Shown here: positions 1 through 6,769 of the stretch, piece after piece | How positions within the stretch are numbered: the stretch's first letter is position 1 | Layout of the letters: every line of letters starts with the position of its first letter | Source of the DNA: DAISJD01 sp036821645 | GTDB lineage: Bacteria > Pseudomonadota > Alphaproteobacteria > ATCC43930 > CGMCC-115725 | Assembly: GCA_036821645.1 (NCBI GenBank) | Contig: DAISJD010000044.1 | Location: 1-21,255 of the forward strand | Direction: 5' to 3' | Length of the DNA: 21,255 bases | Translations under genes and position numbers: made by a program | Notes under the pieces: generated by a model | The model's database searches: none | Told to the model about the DNA's origin: nothing | The model's input: only the letters and a program-made list of their open reading frames with translations

Positions 1-1866
1 GGGTAAATCAATCATGATTTCCGCCTGAAAATCCCGCCCCGCCGGCAAGTGAACCTGCCCCCCCATCGCGAAGACAAACTTTGCGGCGAGATGCAGCAAA
101 TTGAATCCGCGCATGCCCGGATCCCATCCCCCTTCGTCGAAAAGCGGCCGGTCACGCTTGAAACAAGTCAGCAGGGTCTCTTTCTGGATCGGCGTGAAGG
201 TGGCATGCCGACCGATCAATCGCAGGCGTCCACCCCCCAAATGCCCCGGCAAGGGTCCGACTTCCAGGCGCATACCCTCCGTCGGGCAGACCATCGCAAA
301 GCCGGTCATCAATGCCAGCAGCGCCACGCGCAGACAGCCGCGATCGAGACGGGCGCTGGCCGGTAACTCCGGCGCATAATCGATCGTGATCGCGACCTCG
401 CGCAAGGGGGCGCGGCTGCGCGCTTCTGCCAGAATGTCTTCCAACATGGGCTTGATCGCGCACGGGGTCGGATTGATGTGCAAAACCCCGGTTTCAATCC
501 CGGCAAACGCGATCACTCCATTCATCAGGCACACAAAACTGCCCGCAGCGACGGCGAGATGGGCAAATGCGTCTTCTGTTTCTTGTCCGGCCTGGGCCTG
601 AGCGATGACCCGCTGGATCGCTTCCAAGGGGGCCTGCATTTCCTCGCTGATGAGATGGAGCAAGGCCGCCTTCTGGGCCTCGGCCCTCTCTGCCGCCTGT
701 TGGGCAGCGGAGAGCGCGGCCGCAGATTGCTTGATCGCCGTGATATCGGTACGCACGCTCAAGACGCCGCCCGCAGGGGTCCGAAAATCGCGGGCCAGCA
801 ACCAGCGCCCATCGCCAAGGTCGATTTCACGCAAACTTCCGTCGGCGCGCCGATGCTCCTCCATCCGGGCGGTTATGAAGGCGTGCTTTTCGGCGCTAAC
901 CGTCTCGCCCGGCAGCACCATATACTCCCACAAGATGTCGCGATAGGTCCGCCCCGGCACCATCACGATCGGACGCCCACCCATCCCCTGCATGGTGGCA
1001 CGGTTGTACATCACGAGACGATCTTGTTCGTCATAAAGGGTGAACCCGTCGCTCATCGCCTCCAAGGCATCGATCAAACGGGCCTGCAGACGGGCCCCAT
1101 CGCGTTCGGCGGCAGTGCGTTCCGTTACATCGAGCGCCCCAGAGACGAGCAACTGTCGCGTTTCACCGGCAAGCTTGCGCGTCGTGGTCAAAACTCGTCG
1201 CCCACCGCCCTGTGCCGATAAATAGGTTAACTCAGCACTCGCATCTTGCCCGTGCGCCAGAACCTGACGATCGCCATCAATGATCGCAGCACCGGCCTCG
1301 GCACCGTAAATGTCGCATGGGGTGCGCCCCAACACCTCTTCGACAGTCCGTCCCACCATGCGGGCCGCCTGATCATTGGCATAAACGATTCGGTGATCGG
1401 CATCCCGCACCATGATATCAAGCGGCAAGGCATCGAGAATTTTGGGTGCCAAGGCAGGATCGAGCCTAGCGCAGGGAACGTCGCAGCGGCTTTCGCTGAC
1501 CGGCGGCACGGTCCAGATCAAGAGGCGACCGCCACCGAACCGCACGACCCGCAAATGCACGAAACCGCCGACCCGGTCATTATGCACGCGGCACGAAGTG
1601 CCCGTCTCAATCGCCGTAAGCAGAAGATCGTGATCGCGATAATCACCCGAAGCCGTAATGGCAGCGATTACATCGTCATATGAAATGGGAACCTGCGGGA
1701 CCACGACCGCCTCGTGAGCGACGGACAAACCTGCCTTTGGGTGCAATCTAATCCAGGCTGCGTTCACAGCCCGCACGCGATCCACGTCATCCAGATAGAG
1801 GAAACCGTCCGGCATGTGCCCCAAAAGCGCCAATGCCATTTCACCCGACAAGAGTTCCATCTTCAT
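1..1866 (-). CDS. PAS-domain sensor with degenerate histidine-kinase core (partial, 3' end off window)
   Basis: The minus frame is open for 622 codons from ATG at 1866 to the window edge. A TAG lies directly before this ATG, so 1866 or the in-frame ATG at 1860 is the start. Residues 12-115 look like a divergent PAS domain, 143-255 a clear PAS domain ending in DVTER, and 264-380 a third PAS (PAS_7-like) ending in DITAIK. An Ala/Glu-rich coiled stretch (380-400) leads into a DHp-like helix, ISEEMQAPLEAI (406-417). This aligns with the usual SHELRTPLNAI, but the phospho-accepting His is Glu408 (codon GAG, 643-645 complement). The ATPase-like end (about 508-622) lacks a clear N-box Asn, the DxGxG motif and GxGLGL. 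It therefore looks unable to autophosphorylate, and a signalling or scaffold role is inference. No transmembrane segment is seen, so it is probably cytoplasmic. The lost end is probably short, since the final IMIDLP resembles the last strand of HATPase_c. Confidence 0.85.
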   Translation of the reverse strand, partial: MKMELLSGEMALALLGHMPDGFLYLDDVDRVRAVNAAWIRLHPKAGLSVAHEAVVVPQVPISYDDVIAAITASGDYRDHDLLLTAIETGTSCRVHNDRVGGFVHLRVVRFGGGRLLIWTVPPVSESRCDVPCARLDPALAPKILDALPLDIMVRDADHRIVYANDQAARMVGRTVEEVLGRTPCDIYGAEAGAAIIDGDRQVLAHGQDASAELTYLSAQGGGRRVLTTTRKLAGETRQLLVSGALDVTERTAAERDGARLQARLIDALEAMSDGFTLYDEQDRLVMYNRATMQGMGGRPIVMVPGRTYRDILWEYMVLPGETVSAEKHAFITARMEEHRRADGSLREIDLGDGRWLLARDFRTPAGGVLSVRTDITAIKQSAAALSAAQQAAERAEAQKAALLHLISEEMQAPLEAIQRVIAQAQAGQETEDAFAHLAVAAGSFVCLMNGVIAFAGIETGVLHINPTPCAIKPMLEDILAEARSRAPLREVAITIDYAPELPASARLDRGCLRVALLALMTGFAMVCPTEGMRLEVGPLPGHLGGGRLRLIGRHATFTPIQKETLLTCFKRDRPLFDEGGWDPGMRGFNLLHLAAKFVFAMGGQVHLPAGRDFQAEIMIDLP

Positions 1867-1936
1867 CTATCGTCTCACGATCGATTGCGGCACGACCAGT
1901 CGCCTCGATTCCACTGCCCCCCGAAAAGGTCGGCAC

Positions 1937-1965
1937 CCCGCCCGATCCCACCCGGATGGGGCGGG
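1937..1965 (-). terminator. Possible weak terminator after the zeta-subunit gene
   Basis: CCCGCCC (1937-1943) pairs with GGGCGGG (1959-1965) across a 15-nt loop. On the minus strand it is followed, about eight bases on, by a short TTTT. It sits in the 158-bp gap between the zeta-subunit gene and the downstream sensor gene. The U-tract is short and displaced, so termination is uncertain. It may simply be GC-rich intergenic DNA. Confidence 0.3.
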
Positions 1966-2024
1966 TGACGGGGTTGCGCGAAACTCTAGCGGCGCAGTTG
2001 CAATCGTCACAACTCAACCTAAAG

Positions 2025-2351
2025 TTACTTCATTTTGGCATCTTCCGCAATCATCTGTGCACGGGCTTCGGCATGGGCGCTGCGAAATGCCGCATCGATC
2101 TCCTGTTGTGTGACCGTTTTGCCCGCCATGGCAAGATCATGCGTGACTTTCTGCATCAAGGCGGTTTCGCGATGCGGTTCGACCAAAATCACCAGCGTAT
2201 GGGCATAATGTTCGGCCTGATCCGCGGCATAGCCAAGTTGCGCCGCAACCCACAGACCGAAAATCTTGTCCCGACGAGCGTGCAGGCGAAACGCCACGTC
2301 TTGGTCGTTGCTGTATTTCGCCTCGAAGGCCCGTTCGCGTTCTTCAAACAT
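2025..2351 (-). CDS. F1FO-ATPase inhibitor zeta subunit (DUF1476 family)
   Basis: This is a 108-residue protein. The start at 2351 is set by a strong Shine-Dalgarno GGAGG (2360-2364 complement) eight bases upstream, and by the family's usual length of about 105-110 residues; an upstream in-frame ATG at 2486 would add 45 residues unlike the family. The N-terminus (FEERERAFEAKYSND) followed by ARRDKIFGLWVAAQLGY is the hallmark of DUF1476. In alphaproteobacteria the family is known as the zeta subunit: its N-terminal segment inserts into F1 and blocks ATP hydrolysis while allowing synthesis. The protein is small, soluble, charged and helical. No atp genes are adjacent. It is transcribed toward the PAS sensor gene, with a 158-bp gap, and divergently from the cation transporter. 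Confidence 0.9.
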   Translation of the reverse strand: MFEERERAFEAKYSNDQDVAFRLHARRDKIFGLWVAAQLGYAADQAEHYAHTLVILVEPHRETALMQKVTHDLAMAGKTVTQQEIDAAFRSAHAEARAQMIAEDAKMK

Positions 2352-2621
2352 CTGTTGATCCTCCACACTCACACATTTTTTAACCTCAGTCGCGATCTGC
2401 GGCCCAAAGACCGCCATCGCCATCGACCGAACGGGGATGATGGCATTATCCGATAGAAAATTCAGCCCAACCTTGATCTTTGTCAATCAGGCCAATTTTT
2501 GCGGTGCCCCAAATGTCGGACCCGCTTTTTTTACCATTGCATAAAGGGATCGCAGGGTCTATCGGCAGGGACGAACCCTCTGCTACGCCCCGTGACGGTC
2601 CACCCGAAGAGGATGAATGCA

Positions 2622-4019
2622 ATGGCATGGCTTTCCACAATGCCCGTCAAGGAACGCGCGGCCCTTGCATCCACCGTTGCAAGCGGGCTCATGACCCTTG
2701 CCAAACTGATCGTGGGACTGTCGACGGGCAGCATCGGCATTCTGTCGGAAGCGGCACATAGCGGTCTCGATCTCGGGGCCACCTTGATCACGTTCTTTGC
2801 CGTCCGGGTCAGCGACAAGCCCGCCGACGATCATCATCCCTACGGTCACGGCAAAATCGAAAGCATTGCCGCCCTCTCGGAAACCGGGCTGTTGCTCGTG
2901 ACCAGTTTCTGGATCGTGTGGGAAGCCGTACACCGTCTCACCGGCACGGCACCGCCACTTGAAACCGGATGGTGGTCGATCGGCGTGATCGTCGGATCGA
3001 TCGTGATCGACATCACGCGGGCAACCGCCCTAAAGAGAATCGCCAAAGAGACGCGCAGCGAGGCTTTGGCGGCCGATGCACTGCATTTCTCGTCGGATAT
3101 CCTCAGTTCTTCGGCCGTGCTCGTCGGCCTTGGCTTCGTTGCCTTGGGCTATTACGAAGCCGATGCTCTGGCGGCCATCGCCGTGGCCTTATTCGTCTGT
3201 TATGCCGGGTGGGAGATGGGGCGCCGCACGATCGATACCTTGATCGACCGGGCCCCCGACGGTATCGCCAGCCAAGTCGCCGCCATCCTGGGTCGCCTGC
3301 CGGGCGTCGTGGAACTGGGCCGGGTGCGTGCCCGCCCCGGCGGCAGCATCCTCCATATCGACGCGGAATTCGGCGTCAGCCGCACGCTTTCCCTCGACCG
3401 CGTCAATGAACTGCGCGGCCTTGCCGTCGATCACATCCAAGCCGCCATCCCCGAAGCCGAGGTCAATATCGCAACCTATGCCTTGGCCCTCGATAACGAG
3501 ACCATTCGAGAACGGGTCATGATGGTGGCAGCCTATCATGGTTTTGCCATCCACCACGTCACCGTCCAAACCTTGGACGGGTTTTTGTCGATCAGCCTCG
3601 ACATCGAAGTCGACGGTCACCTCCCCCTCGCGCGGGCCCATGAAATCGCAAGCTCCCTCGAAGACGCGCTCAAAGCGGAATTCGGGGATGCAACCGAAAT
3701 CGAAACCCATATCGAGCCCTTGCTGCCCAATGCGGTGCACGGCCAGGATGGTGCCGCCCCACTCATCGATGCGGTCACGCGGACCCTGCACACGCTGAAA
3801 GCCGACTTACCGACCCTTCGCAATATCCACAATGTCAGGGTCCGTCAGGGCAAAATGGGCCTTTTCGTTAGCTTCCACTGCTGTTTCAGCCCGGAACTCA
3901 GCGTCGATCATGTCCATACCACCGTCAGCCAACTGGAAACCCGGCTGCGCGCCCATTTTCCCGAAGCCAAGCGCATCGTCAGCCATGCAGAACCAATCAA
4001 TGCCGATGCAGAGCGCTGA
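2622..4019 (+). CDS. Cation diffusion facilitator (CDF) family metal exporter with three C-terminal ZT_dimer-like modules
   Basis: This 465-residue inner-membrane protein should exchange divalent metal ions for protons. The hydrophobic part (about 12-195) carries the two CDF metal motifs HSGLD (46-50) and HFSSD (155-159), i.e. an HxxxD/HxxxD site, plus the family stretch DHHPYGHGKIE (70-80). The usual cytoplasmic ZT_dimer domain follows (about 210-285). Unlike the usual CDF of about 300 residues, two more modules of similar plan follow (about 298-367 and 383-459), each ending in an xxHxEP-like strand (THIEPL, SHAEPI). The start is ATG 2622, with GAAGAGG nine bases upstream; ATG 2613 is possible but sits directly against that ribosome site. 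The frame is open back to a TTG at 2499. The metal cannot be told from sequence; Zn, Co, Cd or Fe are all possible. Confidence 0.85.
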   Translation: MAWLSTMPVKERAALASTVASGLMTLAKLIVGLSTGSIGILSEAAHSGLDLGATLITFFAVRVSDKPADDHHPYGHGKIESIAALSETGLLLVTSFWIVWEAVHRLTGTAPPLETGWWSIGVIVGSIVIDITRATALKRIAKETRSEALAADALHFSSDILSSSAVLVGLGFVALGYYEADALAAIAVALFVCYAGWEMGRRTIDTLIDRAPDGIASQVAAILGRLPGVVELGRVRARPGGSILHIDAEFGVSRTLSLDRVNELRGLAVDHIQAAIPEAEVNIATYALALDNETIRERVMMVAAYHGFAIHHVTVQTLDGFLSISLDIEVDGHLPLARAHEIASSLEDALKAEFGDATEIETHIEPLLPNAVHGQDGAAPLIDAVTRTLHTLKADLPTLRNIHNVRVRQGKMGLFVSFHCCFSPELSVDHVHTTVSQLETRLRAHFPEAKRIVSHAEPINADAER

Positions 4020-4330
4020 CACAATACGTCCGTAGGCAGTCGCCGCAGTTTTAAAAAAAACTTCACCCTGCGGGCGGCGGTCGAGCCATGGCGTTCAAAT
4101 TGGTAAAATTATTTTAAATTTTTAAAAAGCCTTTTTATTTCAATGCTAAGAAATGCCGTACCGACTCCGATCTCGATCGCGCCGGAACCGAAAAGACCAC
4201 CTCATATTCTAAGACACATCAAAGCTTAAACAACATCTCACAATTGTATTTACAGAGAAGACAACTCATCTTTATAATGAAGAATGTGCGAAAATTTATG
4301 CACGCCCGACCCGGACCCGAAGGTACGGCC
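4020..4330. other. AT-rich intergenic region before the receiver-domain gene
   Basis: These 311 bp hold no convincing gene. The middle (about 4095-4145) is strongly AT-rich and contains the inverted repeat TTTTAAA (4112-4118) / TTTAAAA (4121-4127). A short in-frame upstream extension of the next gene exists from 4244 but has no ribosome site and does not resemble a receiver domain. I see no clean terminator for the CDF gene; CCGCAG/CTGCGG at about 4044-4076 is weak. The region probably carries the promoter of the receiver gene. Confidence 0.5.
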
Positions 4331-4708
4331 ATGACTCAAATTCTGATCATCGATGATGACACGTTCATGTGCTCCTACACGGCTAGCCTTCTCACTCGTC
4401 TTGGTTTGACCGCCATCATTGCGCTTGATGGTCGTGCGGGCGTTACGCGTTTTTCCGAAGGCGACATCGATCTCGTCATGACCGACATCTTGATGCCGGA
4501 ACAAGAAGGGCTTGAAACGATTCTGGCGCTGCGTCGGATTGATCCTCGGATTAAAATCTTGGCCATGACCGGCGCCCAAGAGGGCGAAGCGCTCGACTAT
4601 TTACCGGCTGCGAAGAAGCTTGGGGCCGATTCAGCCTTGCGCAAACCCTTTACCTTCGCCGAACTCAGCCGCGAAATCCTGCGGTTGCTGCCCAATCCGC
4701 CGCAATGA
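4331..4708 (+). CDS. Stand-alone response-regulator receiver protein (CheY-like fold)
   Basis: This 125-residue single-domain receiver has an acidic pocket DDD (8-10), phospho-accepting Asp52 in MTDILMP, Thr80 in MTGA and Lys105 in RKPF, so all the catalytic positions are intact. There is no output domain; it must act by binding a partner or as a phosphorelay intermediate. The start at 4331 is chosen because GAAGG lies seven bases upstream and the receiver fold begins at once; an in-frame ATG at 4244 would add 29 non-family residues. No histidine kinase sits next to it. The PAS sensor at the left edge lacks the His needed to donate phosphate, so pairing them is not supported. It differs clearly from the CheY encoded at 20060. 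Confidence 0.88.
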   Translation: MTQILIIDDDTFMCSYTASLLTRLGLTAIIALDGRAGVTRFSEGDIDLVMTDILMPEQEGLETILALRRIDPRIKILAMTGAQEGEALDYLPAAKKLGADSALRKPFTFAELSREILRLLPNPPQ

Positions 4709-4790
4709 CGGCGCGCGCGATCCTGGTGGCTCTACCATCTGCCAAGCCGTCATCCATCCTACCCGCTCTTGATCAACGAGATAAAAAGAC

Positions 4791-4836
4791 TTCCGACCGG
4801 CACCCGTGTCGTTGAGGTGCCGGGTGCCGACCGGAA
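4791..4836 (-). terminator. Rho-independent terminator of the dacA-like gene
   Basis: A 16-bp stem with one 2-bp mismatch joins 4791-4806 to 4821-4836 (outer TTCCG/CGGAA, inner GGCACCCG-type pairing) around a 14-nt loop. On the minus strand it is followed by GTCTTTTTATC, a T-run of five. It lies 20 bp beyond the stop of the carboxypeptidase gene, between convergent genes, so it may also help end transcripts from the receiver gene on the plus strand. Confidence 0.75.
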
Positions 4837-4855
4837 CGGGGCAGATTGACGGGGT

Positions 4856-6214
4856 TCAGCCTTTGCTGGCGATATTCACCCCGGTTTTGCCCGGCGGAAT
4901 GACCATGCAGGGACCTGTCTTGTTCTTGAGGGCGGCACAGGCACTGCGCGCCTCCGCCTCGGTCGTGAACCCGGTGAGACGGGCGCGATAGACGCGACCC
5001 GACTTTGCGGGCGGCATCGGCTGAACGCTGCGCCCATGACGACCGGATAATTGTGCTGCCGCCTGGGTCGCCTGCTGTGCCTGAAGCGCCTTGCTGAAGG
5101 CACCGATTTGCACGGTCCAACGTGCCGCGCGCAAGGATGTGACGATCGGCGGATTGAGACCGCCCTTGCGCGCACTGGGCCGCACGGGGGCATCATCTTC
5201 GTCCTCATCGTCCTCATCGTCATCGACCGGACGCGCGCGGACCGCGGCTTTCGCCTTCGATGGTGTCGGGGTCAGTCTCAAGGTTGCAGCCGTGATCTCG
5301 CTATGGCCGTGGGACTGGGCAAAGAGTTTGGTCGCCTGCCTACGGCTCTGACCGGCGGCCATCGCGACCAGGATCGGGTCAGTATCGCGGTGATTGAAGG
5401 CATTATCCAACAATGTCGCCATGACATTGTCGCGGGCGGTGGCCGATTGCCCGCCCATCACGACGCCGAACAAGCGATGATTGTCGCGCGACGCCGAGGT
5501 TGCGATATTGAATCCCGACGCATTGGTAAAGCCGGTTTTCAGGCCGTCCATACCATTATAACGATACATCAATCGGTTATGACCATGGATCGTACGCCCT
5601 TCAAAGGTAAATTCCCGAACGGAAAAATAGTGATAATCTTTGGGGAAATTCTCGTAAAGGGCACGGGCCAATGTCGCCATATCCCGCGCAGTGGTCACTT
5701 GTTCCTCATCGGGCAGGCCGGATGCGTTGCGGAAGATCGTGCTGTTCATCCCCAATTCGCGCGCCTTGGCCGTCATCATCCGCGCGAAATTCGCCTCAGT
5801 CCCCCCCAGGGCTTCGCCCACAACCGTGGCGGCGTCGTTGGCCGAGAGCGTGATCATCCCCAAAATACAGTCACGGACCGAAATCGTATCGCCCGCCTCA
5901 AGACCGAGCTTGGTCGGGCTTTTGCCTTCGGCCCACTCGGAAATCGGCAGCGCTTGATCCCAGCGCAGTTTCCCCTGTGCTATGGCTTCCAAGGCCATAT
6001 AAATCGTCATCATCTTGGTCAGAGAGGCCGGGTGATTGAGCTGATCGGCATTGACCTGATTGAGGACCTGCCCGGTTTCTTCGTCGATCACGATCGATGC
6101 ATAACCGGCAAAAGCCGTCTCGGCAGTACCTCCAAGAACAACGCCCAAAAAGAGCGCGCGTGCCACGGCAAAAGACACAGCCCGTCGCCAACACGATATC
6201 CGAAGATCACTCAC
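4856..6214 (-). CDS. Serine-type D-Ala-D-Ala carboxypeptidase (PBP5/6-like) with C-terminal SPOR domain
   Basis: This 452-residue periplasmic enzyme should trim the terminal D-Ala from peptidoglycan pentapeptides. A signal peptide spans about 1-37 (hydrophobic core AVARALFLGVVLG, AFA before the cut). Active-site motifs are S64-L-T-K67 (SxxK), S124-A-N126 (SxN) and K226-T-G (KTG). After the catalytic core (to about 310) comes a linker with an Asp/Glu run (331-341), then a SPOR domain (about 364-440, starting WTVQIGAF) that binds denuded glycan at division sites. The usual C-terminal amphipathic anchor of PBP5 is absent and SPOR takes its place. The start is GTG 6214, preceded by GAGGAG six bases upstream; the only nearby ATG (6230) runs straight into TGA. 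It is a single-gene unit with its own terminator at 4791-4836. This architecture is familiar in alphaproteobacteria. Confidence 0.93.
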   Translation of the reverse strand: MSDLRISCWRRAVSFAVARALFLGVVLGGTAETAFAGYASIVIDEETGQVLNQVNADQLNHPASLTKMMTIYMALEAIAQGKLRWDQALPISEWAEGKSPTKLGLEAGDTISVRDCILGMITLSANDAATVVGEALGGTEANFARMMTAKARELGMNSTIFRNASGLPDEEQVTTARDMATLARALYENFPKDYHYFSVREFTFEGRTIHGHNRLMYRYNGMDGLKTGFTNASGFNIATSASRDNHRLFGVVMGGQSATARDNVMATLLDNAFNHRDTDPILVAMAAGQSRRQATKLFAQSHGHSEITAATLRLTPTPSKAKAAVRARPVDDDEDDEDEDDAPVRPSARKGGLNPPIVTSLRAARWTVQIGAFSKALQAQQATQAAAQLSGRHGRSVQPMPPAKSGRVYRARLTGFTTEAEARSACAALKNKTGPCMVIPPGKTGVNIASKG

Positions 6215-6599
6215 TGCGCGCTCCTCACATGAAATCTGATCGTCAAGGCATGATTATGGGGTTAAGCCTAAGAAAAGACCGAAAAAATGTCTATCTCTTT
6301 TTACCAAGCCCCCGCAAGGTTATTCACAAAGTTTCATATATGTTCCAGAAAATGCCAGCTTGTTTGAGGGGATTACTATCGCTATTGGCGCAAGCGCGCA
6401 GCCGTGATTTATCAAAAAAACACGCGCGATGGTGGGGCGTGCCCCGGAGGCCACCGGATGGAACGTTCCGCTGCGGATGCCAGTACCCGCTGGAAAAACG
6501 GGCGGCCGCCGACACCGCACCTGCAAACAAAAATTTATCGACAATCAGTTAATAAGTTAAAATCCTTTATTTTCAGCCATTTTTTGAGTGAAGATTTTT
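6215..6599. other. Gene-free intergenic stretch upstream of the phasin promoter
   Basis: I find no gene I can support here. Short open frames on both strands match no family and have no good ribosome sites. The dacA promoter must lie near the left end. Structures seen are GGTGG...CCACC around GGGG-CGTG-CCCC (6431-6455), which could fold as a hairpin, and a 10-bp palindrome GGAACGTTCC (6460-6469). The segment at 6540-6600 turns AT-rich as it approaches the phasin promoter. A small RNA is possible but nothing proves it. Confidence 0.4.
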
Positions 6600-6614
6600 T
6601 TGTGCATCGCACAA
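6600..6614. promoter_or_regulatory. PhaR-type operator candidate (TTGTGC-N3-GCACAA)
   Basis: This is a perfect 6-bp inverted repeat with a 3-nt spacer, containing TGC-N3-GCA. It ends six bases before the -35 box of the phasin promoter. PhaR, the repressor that senses PHA granules, is known in alphaproteobacteria to bind TGC/GCA-rich palindromes next to phasin genes. Assignment to PhaR is inference from the motif and location. Confidence 0.5.
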
Positions 6615-6620
6615 TATCAC

Positions 6621-6649
6621 TTGACGAACCATCTTTGTGGGCGTAAAAC
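6621..6649 (+). promoter_or_regulatory. Sigma-70-type promoter for the phasin gene
   Basis: TTGACG (6621-6626) and TAAAAC (6644-6649) are separated by exactly 17 bp, close to the housekeeping consensus. Transcription would begin near 6656 and give a leader of about 114 nt before the phasin start at 6770. The PhaR-like palindrome lies directly upstream of the -35 box. Confidence 0.6.
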
Positions 6650-6689
6650 GAAACCCATGATGCAGTGCGGTGGAACAGGCTGGATCACG

Positions 6690-6704
6690 GGGGTTCAAAT
6701 CCCC
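6690..6704 (+). other. T-arm-like hairpin in the phasin leader
   Basis: GGGG (6690-6693), loop TTCAAAT (6694-6700) and CCCC (6701-6704) copy the T-arm of a tRNA. No tRNA acceptor stem, D-arm or anticodon arm fits around it, so this is not called as a tRNA. It falls within the predicted 5' leader of the phasin mRNA and could be a stabilising or regulatory hairpin, or chance. Confidence 0.4.
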
Positions 6705-6769
6705 ACCCGGTTCGTGTGTCGAGGATCCGCCGCTTGACTTGATCGAACAAACGCAGCGACGAGGTCAGG

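Noticed and set aside
478..1221. Long plus-strand open frame (247 codons) opposite the PAS sensor
   Set aside because: It lies wholly inside the minus-strand sensor gene, shows no family features, and the minus frame has clear PAS domains through this stretch.
2499..2621. TTG-started extension of the CDF protein with a zinc-ribbon-like CPKC...HC start
   Set aside because: There is no good ribosome site before TTG 2499, the extension is not part of the CDF family, and ATG 2622 has GAAGAGG at proper spacing.
5051..6232. 393-codon plus-strand open frame opposite the carboxypeptidase
   Set aside because: Shadow of the minus-strand gene; the minus frame has SxxK, SxN, KTG, a signal peptide and a SPOR domain.
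6404..6646. Possible 80-residue protein between dacA and the phasin gene
   Set aside because: It has no recognisable motif and no ribosome site, and it overlaps the phasin promoter and the PhaR-like palindrome.
6624..6715. tRNA gene suggested by a T-arm-like hairpin and ACGAACC/GGTTCGT arms
   Set aside because: Four unpaired bases separate the T-arm from the supposed acceptor stem, no D-arm or anticodon arm fits, and the left arm overlaps the -35 box of a good promoter.
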